A stretch of DNA of 64,000 nt from Euryodendron excelsum (GCA_033060915.1 CM065378.1:29159501-29223500), one strand, 5' to 3'. Numbered from the stretch's first letter, positions 47,061 through 58,766 are shown. A program made the numbers and translations. Notes: generated by a model from the sequence alone, not told the origin.

Positions 47061-47830
47061 AAAGCAAAAACCAAGTGTAAAAAACTTGGTCCTGTCCAAG
47101 TTGGGCAGGTCGGCCAAAGAAGGCCACAGCAAAAACCAAGTGTAAAAACTTGGTCCTGTCCAAGTTGGGCAGGTCGGCCAAAGAAGGCCAAAGCAAAAAC
47201 CAAGTGTAAAAACTTGGTCCTGTCCAAGTTGGGCAGGTCGGCCAAAGAAGGCCAAAGCAAAAACCAAGTGTAAAAACCTGGTCCTGTCCAAGTTGGGCAG
47301 GTCGGCCAAAGAAGGCCAAAGCAAAAACCAAGTGTAAAAACTTGGTCCTGTCCAAGTTGGGCAGGTCGGCCAAAGAAGGCCAAAGCAAAAACCAAGTGTA
47401 AAAACTTGGTCCTGTCCAAGTTGGGCAGGTCGGCCAAAGAAGGCCAAAGCAAAAACCAAGTGTAAAAACTTGGTCCTGTCCAAGTTGGGCAGGTCGGCCA
47501 AAGAAGGCCAAAGCAAAAATCAAGTGTAAAAACCTGGTCCTGTCCAAGTTGGGCAGGTCGGCCAAAGAAGGCCAAAGCAAAAACCAAGTGTAAAAACCTG
47601 GTCCTGTCCAAGTTGGGCAGGTCGGCCAAAGAAGGCCAAAGCAAAAACCAAGTGTAGAAACCTGGTCCTGTCCAAGTTGGGCAGGTCGGCCTAAGATGGC
47701 CAAAGCGAAAACCAAGTGTAAAATCCTGGTCCTGCCCAAGATGGACAGGTCGGCCAAAGAAGGCCAAAACAAAAACCATGGGTAAAGACGTGGTCCTGCC
47801 CATGTTGGGCAGGACGGCCAGAGAAATTTT
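47061..47830. repeat. 64-bp tandem array, about 12 units, in the gypsy 3' region
   Basis: Units recur every 64 bases (anchors at 47064, 47129, then every 64 to about 47769). Units near the integrase are nearly identical; the last two or three diverge. Each contains three consecutive dyads: ACCAAG...CTTGGT, CCTGTCCAA...TTGGGCAGG and GGCC...GGCC. Long minus-strand open frames across it are a side effect of the repeat. Confidence 0.95.
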
Positions 47831-47904
47831 TAAAATCCCCGCCGTTTGTGCGGTCGGGTGACCGTTACAACCCTTGGCCGTTTCAAAAGCTGAATCGACG
47901 CAAT

Positions 47905-47918
47905 GGCTGGGGGGCAAT
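47905..47918 (+). promoter_or_regulatory. Polypurine tract of the gypsy element
   Basis: GGCTGGGGGGCAAT directly abuts the 3' LTR. Confidence 0.8.
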
Positions 47919-48510
47919 TGTGGGGAAATAACCCCCGGCCCAACCCAATGGGCGAGGCCCAATCTGTTCGAATTAAAAGTTGGGGCCCAAACCAGTTATG
48001 AGGAAAGGCCGGCCCAAATTATCGACCTCCTCCCAGCGTGGCCCGGACAGCCAACGGTTTGCGTAAACCGCTGGCGGTCTTAGAGCATTAAATGCGGAGT
48101 TGACTTGCATTTAATGCACGAGTGGCCGCCCACACAAACGTCGATGTGCACGTCCGGTCAGCCGGAATCCCCCCACGACGATGCGCCAGACGCTGCAGGT
48201 GGCCAGGCGGCGTCAATGATGATGCCTAACCAGCAGACCATGAGAGCCAGCTGGTAGGCCAAAGAAAAAACTCCCCGAAGGACTATAAAAAGCCCGAGGA
48301 ATCGAGAGCCAGGTATGAAAAACAAACCCCTGACTTACACCACTCCCATTCATACTTCTCGATAAAAGTTTGCTGACTTAACCTTCGGAGTGAGATCGAC
48401 CCACCCAGGGTCGACCCATTCTAACCCATTCGTCTTGCAGGAAGAAGTTTGGACTCATCCACGTTGGACTTGAGAGATCGGCCCAGCCTTCCCGAAGAAT
48501 CCCACTTACA
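47919..48510 (+). repeat. 3' LTR of the gypsy element
   Basis: 592 bp, the same length as the 5' LTR, with five substitutions by my reading (in CCTA/CCCA, TACC/TATC, CAAC/CAGC, GACG/GATG and GGGC/GGAC contexts). Confidence 0.95.
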
Positions 48511-48806
48511 GTTAAGGATGCCAAAAGAAGGTGATTCATTAAATACAACCTTAAAGGTTGTCCATATTAGGGTTTCAAAACCCTAAATGTTTTCAAAAGC
48601 TCTTTACAAATAGGATTTTCAAACATCACATTCTTGAAGCAACCCTAATCCTTTCATGGTTAGGATTGTTCAAGTACAAGTGAGAAATTCAAAAAGGGTA
48701 CTATAACCTTAAAGTTTTAAAAACCAAAAGGAAGTCTCTAGCCCCTTTTTCAAACATGTCTTCAAAACTCATAACTCTAAAGGAGTTTAGTTAATTGTCT
48801 TCGAAT

Positions 48807-49019
48807 GGAATTTTAATTGTTAATTGCTAATTAGATCTAGCTTAATTTGTCTAGTTGTTAGAAACTCCAATCGTCAAAACCTCTAAATATTTTTGGTTTA
48901 AATTTGGTTACTATAGGTCTAATTCTACCCTTGTTTTGTGGTTTGATTCAATTTCATTATCATTTTGTGTTTGTTGCCTATTGCTAGATTGACACAAATC
49001 TCTTAAGCGAAAACGATAT
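48807..49019. other. Unassigned junction between LTR D and the NLR pseudogene
   Basis: About 200 bases of AT-rich sequence that match neither the giant LTR family nor NLR coding sequence by eye. The truncation of both neighbours meets here. Confidence 0.4.
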
Positions 49020-51870
49020 TGAGATACTCTCAATTTAAATTACATCAGAACCGTGCACTTATGGCAACCAATCATATATGGAATGAGTTACACTGGAGAT
49101 CTTTTTCCAAGATGTGGACAAAGATGAATTCAATATCATTACTTTCAAAATGCATGATCTTATGCACGATCTTGCCTAATCTATTATGGAAGATGAATGT
49201 CTTATGATGGAGGCTAAAAGCTTAAGTAATACAACAAAGCAAATCATTCACCTTGTTATGTTGGTTACTAACTATTTGCGTTCAGGTGTCTTTCCTAAAG
49301 CATTACAAGGAGTTCAATCCTTACGAACAATAGAACAATAATATTACAGAGATACATCTACCTTCTAGGGTGTTGTTATGCGTGAGTTTTCTTGTGACTT
49401 CATAAATTTTTGTTTGCTAAGAGTGTTTGATGTAAAGGGCTGCAATATGATGCAGTTGTCATCTTCAATTGGCAATTCAAAACATCTAAGGTACTTAAAC
49501 CTTTATGATACTCTCATTCATACCCTCCCAAAGTCAATTTGTAGCCTCTGCAATTTACAAACTTTAAACCTAAATGGCTGTTATGGGCTTTAGAGGTTGC
49601 CCAAGAACATGAAGTACCTAAGAAGCCTCCGACATCCTTATTTAGAACTTTTTTCTAAAATCCATAGCATGCATCCAGAGCTTGGTCAATTAACTCTCCT
49701 AAAGAAATTAAGTTTTTTTGTCGTGGGTAAGAGTAGAGGTCGGTTGGCTGAACTATAATGCTTAGATCTTGGAGGAGAGTTACGTATCAAGCAACTTGAG
49801 AGTGTGACAAACTAGGATGCCAAAGAAGCCAATTTGGTCAGAAAACAGAACCTCCACATCGTATGGTTGTCTTGGGGACTTAACAATGAGTCAGAATCGC
49901 ATGCAAATGTCGAACAAATACTAGAAGCTTTGGAACCTCACCCAAATGTCGAAGAGTTATCCATTAACAATTACAAAGGTGCCCACTTCCCAAATTGGAT
50001 GGGGGCTTCGATTCTTAAGAATACAATTTATGTTAGACTATTTGGCTGGAGAAACTGTTTACTACTTCCAGCGTTTGGGCTGCGGCCTCCCTACGAGGCC
50101 TTCATAGTGGAATGGATTATGTGGAGTATATTGACAATGGCTATTTCCCTAGCAAGGCATGAGGCCCAATTAGAGGATTCCCGTTTTTGGAATCACTCCA
50201 CATATCTAAGACTATGTTTGATACAAGGGAATGGAAGAAAATGGAATGAGAATGAGAATGGATTAGTTATTCTCATTCCCTTGTTTAGTAAGACCAACAA
50301 ATAATGCTAAAATAGAATAGAATGAAAATTGTGTATGATATGAAAATTCAATATTATATCTACACAAAATATTAGCAATGTATATTATTTAATTATTAAA
50401 TATTATTAAGCATTTGTAATGATGGTGGTGGCGGTAGCGGTGGTAGTTGGTGGCAAGGCGACGATGGTGGTTGGTGGCAGTGACGGCAGTAGTGGTGGGG
50501 AGGCGGCGGTGGCGGCCAGTGGTGGGTGGTGGCGGGGGACGGTGACGGTCCGGGGGGGGGGGTGGCAGTGTCGGTGGATGACGGGTGATTGTAACTGACG
50601 GTGGACGGTGGTGGTGGTTAGTGGTGGCGGTGATGGTGAGAATTTTTAACTTAAAATTTTTTTTTAAATTTTAAATTAAAATTTTTTTTTTTTAAAATAA
50701 AAAAATAATTACTAAACATGTTTTATATTTTTTAAAAGAAATGTGACAACAAAAATCTTACTAAGTTTTGTTTTATGCTGTTTCATGTGGAAATGAAATA
50801 ACCATTCCCACTTTTGAAATAGGAAATGGTCATTCCAACAAAATGTGAGAATAATTATTTCATGGGAATGGTCATTCCACCTTTAAATAGTGGTACCAAA
50901 CAATGGAATGAGAATAAAAATGGGAATGGTCATTCCATTCCATTCTATTCTCTTGTACCAAACATATCGTAAGTTTCTAAATTTGAAAGGGTTTTCAATG
51001 GAAAGAAAAGGAATAAAGGTACTATTCCCTCGTCTTTGCGAGATAATCATCGGGGAATGCCTTAAATTGACCTTGCCGCATCTTTTATCAGCAGAAAACT
51101 TGGATGTCTAGAGTTTCAACAACGTGGTACTGAGTTAAATCTCAAATCTTAATTGCCTCACTTCCTTTAAGGATGTTAATGAGAAGGAAGTGATCTCTTT
51201 TCCAGAAGAGATGTTGCAAAACCTAATTGCCCTTGAATGTCTACAAATCCAAAGTTTAAGCAAACTTACAGTGCTGCCTACAAACTTGGTAAGCCTTGTA
51301 TCTCTGAAGTCATTGTGTATCTTTTGGTGTGACGAGCTTGAATACTTGCCTAATCATAGGCTACGAAGCCTAAAGTATCTCCACCATCTGGAGATTACTC
51401 ACTGGAACAAGTTTGTTTCTTTCCCTGAGAGTTTGGGACACCTCACTGCCTTGGAGAAATTAACGGTTGATGGGTGGCCCAAGCTCCTAGCTCTGCCAGA
51501 GAGCATTAAGCATTTTAATTCCCTTCGACACCTAAGCTAGAGTTTGAATGTTCCTCCTATTTGTGCAGAGTTAAAGAATTTGCCTGGGGCATTGCAACAT
51601 GTCCCTGCACTTCAATCTCTAGATATCTATGGCTATCTAGAGCTCACATCATTGCTTGGATGGTTGGGAAACCTAAAGTCTCTTCAATCGTTGTACATTT
51701 TGGGTTGACAAAAAGATTGCATCACTTTCGCGTATCATTCAAAGGCTAACTGAACTCCAAGACTTGCACATGTGGGGATGGCATCTTGAACTAGCAAGGA
51801 GATATGAGCAAGGAAAGAGGGAGGACTAGTAAAAGATAGCACACATTCCACAAGTCATTGGGCCGTTATA
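49020..51870 (+). pseudogene. CC-NBS-LRR (NLR) disease-resistance pseudogene, 5' truncated
   Basis: Relic of an intracellular immune receptor. Similarity starts just before the MHD motif: IWNELHWRS, then MHDLMHDLAQS (from 49150). The whole coiled-coil and most of the NB-ARC (P-loop, kinase 2, GLPL) are absent. LRRs follow: LRYLNLYDTLIHTLPKSIC, a VEELSINNYKGAHFPNWM block, then after a MITE insertion FPRLCEIIIGEC, LKSLCIFWCDELEYLP, FPESLGHLTALEKL and LPESIKHFNSLRHL. The end near 51830-51870 keeps ARRYEQGK and IPQVIGPLY, the usual C-terminus of this class. Many stops and frameshifts occur. Expression as a functional receptor is excluded. Confidence 0.88.
50213..50966. repeat. MITE inserted in the NLR LRR region, GGT-rich core
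   Basis: The left end TATGTTTGATACAAGGGAAT and right end (ending CTTGTACCAAACATA) are inverse complements over about 24 bases with few mismatches, 754 bp overall. Subterminal GGAATGAGAATGG-type words repeat. The core (about 50420-50640) is a GGT/GGC-rich low-complexity block, unlike the AT-rich ends. LRR coding resumes on its right side. Target duplication unclear. Confidence 0.75.
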
Positions 51871-52300
51871 TTAAGAATAAAAGAATATTACAAGGCCAAA
51901 TGGGTTTGTTCAAATGCTTCTGATCATATTACGCTGTGTACATTTCATAGAAATGCAAGGTATACTAATACTTCTCTTATTCGGTGCATCTGCATAATAC
52001 AAAATTCCTTTGTCCTCCCATTTTTGTGATGCTCTTTAACAATGCTTGCAAGGAATGAATATGTTGTGTGGATAGTTGATTGATGCTCTGTTTATTGCAC
52101 CATAAAATCCATAAGCTTTTACTAAATCAAAATGTATTTCCGACATAATTTTTAGACAATCCTTACATATCTATTGTTTAGTAAAATTCTTTGCATATGT
52201 GATATTTTAAAGGTGTATTTGAGTAATGCCAGGTACACTCTTACTGAAAACTCCTCCAACCACTCTTGCTAAGTTGGTAAGTGCTAATAGGAAGACCAAT

Positions 52301-52331
<31 letters not shown>

Positions 52332-52458
52332 CTCTCTGCCTATTAGCGTGTGCTAACTCAGCAGAAGTGGTTAGAAGAGTGGTCGGTAGGAGTAACCCTA
52401 GTATTATTGTATTTTAAAATGGTCTTGAAGCATAAAGGTCTAAAGATGACAAGAGACC
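51871..52458. other. Spacer after the NLR pseudogene
   Basis: AT-rich, with a (CA)n/(CT)n compound microsatellite at 52304-52336. No gene recognised. Confidence 0.5.
52304..52336. repeat. Compound (CA)n(CT)n microsatellite
   Basis: About 12 CA units followed by 4-5 CT units. Confidence 0.9.
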
Positions 52459-53392
52459 TGAAAAACCTAACCTTTGTCTATGTTTTGTCCAAGAGACTAA
52501 ACTCTGCAATAGTAGGTCAAGATATAATGACTATGAGCAATATTGTACAATCTAAGACAAAATAGAGAACAAACTATTCAACTAAGAACACAACAGCCTT
52601 TTGCTGTGAAAACCCTTAAATGGGAGAAAAATCATGTGTCCCCTTTATCGGACAAGGATTATGTACTATCACTTGTAGCTCAGACGGTTACAAAACTCTT
52701 TACAATCAAAACCTATCAACTCCTTGATCTAATAATTGTCTGGATCTTGCTCGTATCCTCGATTCACCATCATCGTGCTTGACCACCGTTCAGATCCCCT
52801 TAGAACGGATTTCGCGCCTTGAACTCCTTTAAGACTTTTAATCTCTCTAATTGAGTTGAAGAAGATTGTTGCTAAGACACGTTTCTGAACTTTTTAAAAG
52901 GTGAAAAAATCTTCTCTTGAAGCGTTTTAAGTGTGGCGGCTCAGATTTAGGTATGGGAAAAAGTGCTGGCCCTTAAATAGGCGCAAAAACCCTAGCGGTG
53001 TGAATCTCGAGAATCCAAAATTTGCATTGCCTGATACTTCGAGATCCTATGAGCATCCCATGAACTCAATATCTAGATTTTACATGCCCACTGTTTTTGC
53101 CATCGACATCCCGCGAGGATCCCATGTAGTCCTGCCTATTTAGCATGCTTACTATTTTTTCAGTTGACATCTTACGAGGATCCTGCGAGATCCTTTGAGA
53201 TCCCTCGAAGTTCATCGATGTCTCTCGAAATTCCATATATCTGCCCAAGTTGTATTATACAAGTCTCTCTTAGCATGAACTTGCATAAATAAACTTTAAA
53301 TTCGTTCCGAATGCTTGTGATTGATATTCCAATTTCTCAAAATACATCAAACATGACTTGTCACAAAATTTAACCAATTAAATAACCTTATG
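52459..53392 (-). repeat. 3' LTR of the SIRE-like element
   Basis: About 930 bp. The plus strand starts TGAAAAACCTAACCTTTG. Aligns end to end with 57210-58129, with numerous substitutions and small indels. An A-rich tract with AGAGATC abuts it on the internal side. Confidence 0.8.
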
Positions 53393-55094
53393 ATCTCTTT
53401 TTTTTGCAATTTTGTGACCAAAAACCCTATGCTACAAGACACATTACAAGGAAAGAAATAAAATTACAACCAAACCCTAATCACTAGCATAAGGAGTGTT
53501 CCTACTACACAACAGCAAGAATCATCCTTGCATGTTAAACATTAGCAGGCAACAACCCATCAAGTGCAAGTGATATAGCATAAATAAGCATATATAACAT
53601 AAATAAGCATAAATAAGTAGGCATAATATCTTTCCCTTTTTTGGAACAAATTAACAAAGGAAGCATGGAGAGCTAGAGAAAATGATTGAGAGATATAAAG
53701 ATTCCCCCTTAATGTATTCTCTTTCTAAATAACATGTAAGCACAAAGAGTTTCTCTCCCTCTTGTTGTCTTAATATGAGAAATGATTATCAACCAATCAC
53801 ACAATCAAGGACTAAGGGAGATATGCTAAAAAGAAAAATATCATTCATGCAAAACAATCAGTCAAAACTGTACTAGCCTAAAACAACACGAAATCAGGGT
53901 ATTTTTACAGAAACGATGTCTTAAACACAGGATACTTATCATCAAAACACAAAATATAACTCATGAGTCTCATGATGACCGTAGAGTGAAAAAATCAATA
54001 TCAAACATGCTTAAAGATCACAAAAAAGTGAGAACAATTGGTCATGAGGTGATAAAAAATATGTCCATGACAATGTATGATGAATGCAAGTACTCTAGTA
54101 AGATCAATGAGAATATAGACCCTAGACAAGATAAAAAATAGCCCATCATGGAGAATCACATCAAGAAGATCTAGACATAGAACTCAAATTCATTTCATCA
54201 CATTCTCAATTTTCATGACATCTCATTCTCAATTTTTGGCCACTCTCCCTCAAGACATACAATGAATTCCAACCCTATCTCTTCAAGTATGGTAATATGA
54301 AATACAAAGAAATGGTGGCTTTCACACAAATCAGTTGATAGCTCTCTTTTTTTGCCATATAGTAATGGTAGCTGCATTCACATTCACTGGTAGCCCTTTC
54401 CATCAAGGATATAGTTCCAACAAGAGAGAGAATCATATGTACATGGTCAATCTAGCCAATAGAAGCTTCAAGAGGTTTCAACCATGATGTGCGCTATGGG
54501 AGGATCAAAAGGCGGATTTCATATTCTAAAAAATCTTATGAGGAATGCACCTTTTAAACATGAATCAGGAGTATGATAATGATCACCAAACTGTTGACTA
54601 TCAAAATACAATCAATGAAGCACATGAGATTTAACCTTAAACATGTCATTACATCAATCAACACATGAAAATTTTCAAGTAAATGACTAGCACCACCAAA
54701 CCAAGACAAAAAAAAAAAAAAAAATCTTTTTAGTTTTTCTCAAATATTTTTTTTTCTAAAAAATTAAAGAAAACAAAAAAAATTAGATATACAAACATGA
54801 TCATAACTCTAGGAAAACAAAATAAGCATAAAGCACAAATATCCTAGATTATGTCATAAATAGCCTTTACTCCACAAGGCTTGCCCCTACAAATTTCTTA
54901 GGGGTTCTGAAAGAGTTCAAATCAGATTTTCTCACCCAAATGATATTCATATTAGATTTATCAATGAACTCTTAAGGTTTAGGTGAAGTCCTAGGTCTTG
55001 CCTTAGCATTGTGGTTCCTCATTTTTTCATGAGTTTTAGGAACTTGCATTGGCTTTGATGCAAATCTATTCACATGATTTGTAAGGACTCTAAT
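53393..55094 (-). other. Non-coding internal region of the SIRE-like element
   Basis: AT-rich, stops in all frames. No pol motif can be picked out by eye; short runs of A near 54708-54725 and 54745-54780. Presumably what remains after deletion of pol. Confidence 0.5.
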
Positions 55095-57160
55095 CTAACT
55101 TTCCAACCTCTCATAGTGACTCATTGGTTGATAATAGGCATGAGAACTAGGAACCCTATTTAGTTTGTGACAATAAGGTCTAATGTGACTAAACATGTCA
55201 TAATGATGACTAACAGGGATAAATTTTAAAGACTGAGCAACCTTTAGATGTTTGGGCTTCACATGAGAAGTAATGAACTTATAAGGCATATGCTTAGTCT
55301 CCCAACTAGGGCAATGAGGCCAGATATGACCCTTAACATCACAATAATGACAAGTGGGAACAAACCAAGTAGGCTTGGTCTCAGCATTAGACACAACACA
55401 TGCATATATGGTGGTGTTCTTTTTGAAAGTCATAACCTTGGCCTTAAAATTAGGATAATGTGGCTTAATGTGCCTTTTAGTTCCACAATGGTGGTATTAA
55501 AGAATAGCCTTAGCATGCTTAGCCTCACTTGATATGGAAGACTTACTTTGAGCCTTCTTAAAATTAGGCTTACATGCCGGTTGGGAAGATTTAGTTGCCT
55601 TATTTGTGTATCTAATTCTAGTAATGTCACAAGAGATCCTTTGTGCATTCTAAATTTCATCAATCTTTTATTAACCTGTATCAAATTTTTTAAAAGACAG
55701 ATGAGCATTAGCAAGTTTAGTTTCAAACTTTTTTGCTTTTTTTCAAGTGTCTTTTTAAACTCCTCTCTATTATGTGCATCTTTCTTAAGACACTTAATTT
55801 TATCAGAGAAGATTAATCTGTGAGTCTTTAATTGACTAACTTCAGCTTGAGCATCAATGTTCTCCTTTTTCAAAGCTTTAACTTCATCCAATACCTTTTT
55901 CAACTTTGTTCTTAGTTTGACATTAACTTTTGTCAATTTATAGTATTGTTGATAAAGTTGATCATAGGCTAATTGAAGCTCACTCTTATCTTCATCATTA
56001 GATTCTTTTTTGTCTTCCTTGAGAGACCCCATAATATCATCAGACTCATCGAGTTGTTCCCATTCTTAGGGCTTTAATGAAGATTTGATTACCTCTGATG
56101 CAGAAGCTGTAAAAGCTGTGAAGTTTTGAAGCCATCCTCTTTGTCAAATTCTTTTTCTTTTTCAGAATCACTCCATGTGACAGTCAAAACTTTATTTCCT
56201 TTGTTCTTCTTCTTATTAGAACAATTATGGGCAATATGTCCATAGTCATGACACTCAAAACCTTATTTCTGACTAGACTTATCAAATAATTTTCTTACAA
56301 ACTTAGTCTTGTCAAAATATTTTCCTTTATTTTTATCAACAGAAGAAGATTGGCCTTCTTGTTTATTTTTAAAAAATTTCTTAAATTTTTGACAAAAATA
56401 GCCATATTTTCGGGACTCGTTTCAGAGTCACTATCACTAGCTTCATTCACGCTTTTCTTAATGGAATCTAAAGCAATGCTTTTGTTCCTTTTAGGTTGGC
56501 GAAAATTAGCTTCAAAAGTTTGTAAGAAACCCACTAAGTCTTCTACTTTCATGAAGTCAACATCCCTACTTTTTTCTATTGCCATAACTTTGGTTTGAAA
56601 TCTCTCTAGTAAGGATCTCAAAATTTTTTGAACAATTTTAGATGCGGAGATTTGTTCACCAAGATTAAAATTTGAGTTGACGATATCACTAAGTTTAAAA
56701 TAAAATTGATCAAAATTTTCATTGTCTTCTATTCTCAAGGTTTCAAATATAGTAGTCAATCGCTGAAGTTTTCCTATTTTTACAGTTGTTGTACCCTCAT
56801 GAGTAATTTATGAAATGTCCCATACCTCTTTAGCAATTTCACAATTTGAGATTCATCGAAACTCCTCCGCCGTGACACTATTATAAATGACATTCATTGC
56901 TTTACTGTCCCACCCACAAGTATCAAAATCAATTTTGTCTCATAATATGGTAGATTTCAAAATTGTTGTTGTACCAGTTGTAACTATAGGTGGAGTTCAA
57001 CCATAAATTATAGTAAGCCAAACACGTTCATCGATTGACTTAAAAAAAAGCTCTCATCTTTGCTTTCCAGTGGAGGTAGTTCATTCCATCAAGTAATGAA
57101 AATTGAACAATAGAACTACCTTCCTTAGACCAATTCATAGATCTAGGCTATTAGGATCTC
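55095..57160 (-). pseudogene. SIRE-like gag (DUF4219/UBN2 type), interrupted
   Basis: Minus-strand order: LLDGMNYLHWKAKMRAFFKS (the copia gag entry motif), VWDIS with THEGTTTVK, LQRLTTIFETLRI, DQFYFKLSDIVN, SKIVQKILRSLLERF, EDLVGFLQTFEA, then a zinc knuckle FECHDYGHIAHNC with a stop where the first cysteine region is expected. A long coiled-coil-like segment follows (about 56032-55700, KVNVKLRTKLKKV). A second CHYCDVKGHIWPHC knuckle is near 55345. This layout with a coiled coil and late knuckles is that of SIRE-lineage gag. Several in-frame stops break it. Confidence 0.8.
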
Positions 57161-57209
57161 ACTCTTTCAAAAATTAAAATATTTTTGAGTGTCCTACTTT
57201 GATACCAAT

Positions 57210-58129
57210 TGAAAAACCTAACCTTTGTCTATGTTTTGTCCAATAGACTAAACTCTACAATATTACATCAAGGTGTAATGGCTATGAGTAATATTGTACA
57301 ATCCAAGAAAAAATAGAGAACAAACCATTCAACTAAGAACACACCAGCCTTTTGCCGTGAAAACCCTTAACTGGGAGAAAAACAACGCGTCTCCTTTGCC
57401 GGAGAAGAATCATGTACTATCACTTGTAGTTCAGACGGTTACAAGATTCTTTACAATCAAAACCTATCAGCTCCTTGATCTAATGATTCTCTGTTTTGCT
57501 CGTATCCACGATTTACTATCACCGTGCTTGACCACTGTTCAGATCCCCTTACAAAGGATTTCATGCCTTGAACTCATTCAAGACTTTTAATCTCTTCAAT
57601 TGAGTTGAAGAAGATTGTGGCTAAGACATGTTTCTGAGCTTTTTGGAAGGTGAAAAAATCTTCTCTCAAAGCGTTTTAAGTGTGGCGGCTCAAATCTAGG
57701 TTTGGGAAAGTGTGATGGTTCTTAAATAGGTACAAAATCCCTAACGGTATGAATCCTGAGAATTCAAATTTTGCACAGTTCGATCCATCGAGATCCTGCA
57801 AGCTCAATCCCTAAATTTTGCTTGTTCACTGTTTTTGCATCGACATCCCACAAAGATCCTACAAAATCCTGCCTATTTAGCATGCTGACTGTTTTTTTCC
57901 CTTGACATTCTGCGACATCCTATGAGAATCCTGCGAGATCTCTCGAAGTTCATCAATGTCTCTTGAAGTTAATATATCTGCCCAAGATGTATCATACAAG
58001 TCTCTCTTAGGACAATCTTACATGAACAAGCTTTAAATCCATTTCAAATGCTTGTGATTAATATCTCAATTTTCCAGAATATATCAAACATGACTTATCA
58101 CAAAATTTAGCCAATTACATAACCTTACA
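57210..58129 (-). repeat. 5' LTR of the SIRE-like element
   Basis: About 920 bp, plus-strand ends TGAAAAACC and AACCTTACA (TG...CA). Counterpart of 52459-53392. Confidence 0.8.
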
Positions 58130-58370
58130 ATATCAATTTTGAGATTACTGCATGAGCTCTCCATGATTATGAGATTGTATGTCTTCTCTTTATTTATTTT
58201 TGGTCCTCCTACAGCTTTTTTCTTTTCTTTCTGTTTTCATTTTCATTTCTTTTGTCGTCATTAAAAGTTATTTCTCCCATTCCGCCTCTCTATACATGTA
58301 CAATTTTTCAAGGTAGATATATATATTGTTTCTATGAGAGCACGTGCTGCCTTGCTTTAGGATCACAATG

Positions 58371-58650
58371 TCAGTATGATGGCTGCTGGTTCTGAAGTGG
58401 AGGTGGCATCGGATGCATTGCTGGCGCAGGTTTTGTGCTTCTTACAGGTCTGAGTTTGCCTGATGGGGAGGCGGTTTGAGTCAGCTCTTCTAGAATAACT
58501 CCCGTGTTAGCGCATACACTCAGGGCTAGAGATTTGTGGTCATAACTTCTCTTCTGCATATTAAAGAAAATGGGACAAGACATGTTGTCTAGTTCCATGT
58601 TTTTTCTGTAAGGTATACTGATGTGTATTGTAGAGCGCAAAATGCTGCTG
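58371..58650 (-). other. Unassigned open stretch, possible terminal exon
   Basis: A minus-strand open frame of about 90 codons ending in a stop at 58371. A TTACAG just before KNMELDNM could serve as a splice acceptor. Composition is unremarkable, with a proline-rich end (MHPMPPPLQNQQPSY). I do not recognise the sequence. It could be a real terminal exon of an otherwise lost gene, or a chance open frame; length alone does not decide. Confidence 0.25.
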
Positions 58651-58764
58651 TTTTGCTAGACAGGCTTGTGCAATAATGTTAGTAGCTGGTGGAGATTGGA
58701 GATCTGCCCTCTGAAGTGAGTAGTTTGGAGCCTCATTATGGCTGCTTTGTTGTCTTTACATAAT

Positions 58765-58766
58765 TA

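Larger units (their letters stand above)
40728..48510 (+). mobile_element. Young Tat-lineage Ty3/gypsy retrotransposon, full length but inactive
   Basis: 7783 bp, flanked by a perfect 5-bp duplication GTTAA (40723-40727, 48511-48515). Two 592-bp LTRs differ at five sites by my reading, all transitions. Order: 5' LTR, primer-binding site, gag, protease, RT, RNase H, an extra archaeal-type RNase H, integrase, a 64-bp tandem repeat array, polypurine tract, 3' LTR. The second RNase H and the repeat-bearing 3' region mark the Tat lineage (Retand-like). Three in-frame TAG codons, two frameshifts and a lost integrase glutamate make this copy non-autonomous. Confidence 0.93.
35874..48806 (+). repeat. 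Giant LTR D (Ogre/Tat-like), interrupted twice and truncated
   Basis: The plus strand opens TGTAAGCACACC, like LTR A. It runs 35874-38720, then resumes at 40028-40727 and 48511 to about 48806. The gaps are a 1.3-kb solo copia LTR and a 7.8-kb gypsy element, both with perfect target duplications. Three hairpin units (36489, 36697, 36905), three dyad boxes (37115-37287), the TATA box and the 46-bp minisatellite are all present. By comparison with LTR B, the last ~1.2 kb (including the GCGCGACA end) is missing, so no right-hand target duplication can be read. Confidence 0.8.
52459..58129 (-). mobile_element. SIRE-like Ty1/copia derivative with gag but no visible pol
   Basis: Two direct LTRs (52459-53392 and 57210-58129) and an internal minus-strand region. 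Next to the right LTR the minus strand reads TTGGTATCAAAG, a near match to the initiator-Met tRNA primer site typical of SIRE-lineage copia elements. Gag occupies about 57160-55095. The remaining ~1.7 kb (53393-55094) shows none of the protease, integrase, RT or RNase H blocks. It is therefore an internally deleted, non-autonomous copy. Target duplication not found. Confidence 0.8.

Noticed and set aside
47061..47830. CRISPR-like regular repeats
   Set aside because: Units are contiguous with no unique spacers and lie in a plant retrotransposon.
46793..47962. Long minus-strand open frames (up to 389 codons) over the 3' end of the gypsy element
   Set aside because: They are a by-product of the 64-bp tandem repeat, which lacks stops in several frames; the predicted protein is a repeated artefact and antisense to the integrase end.
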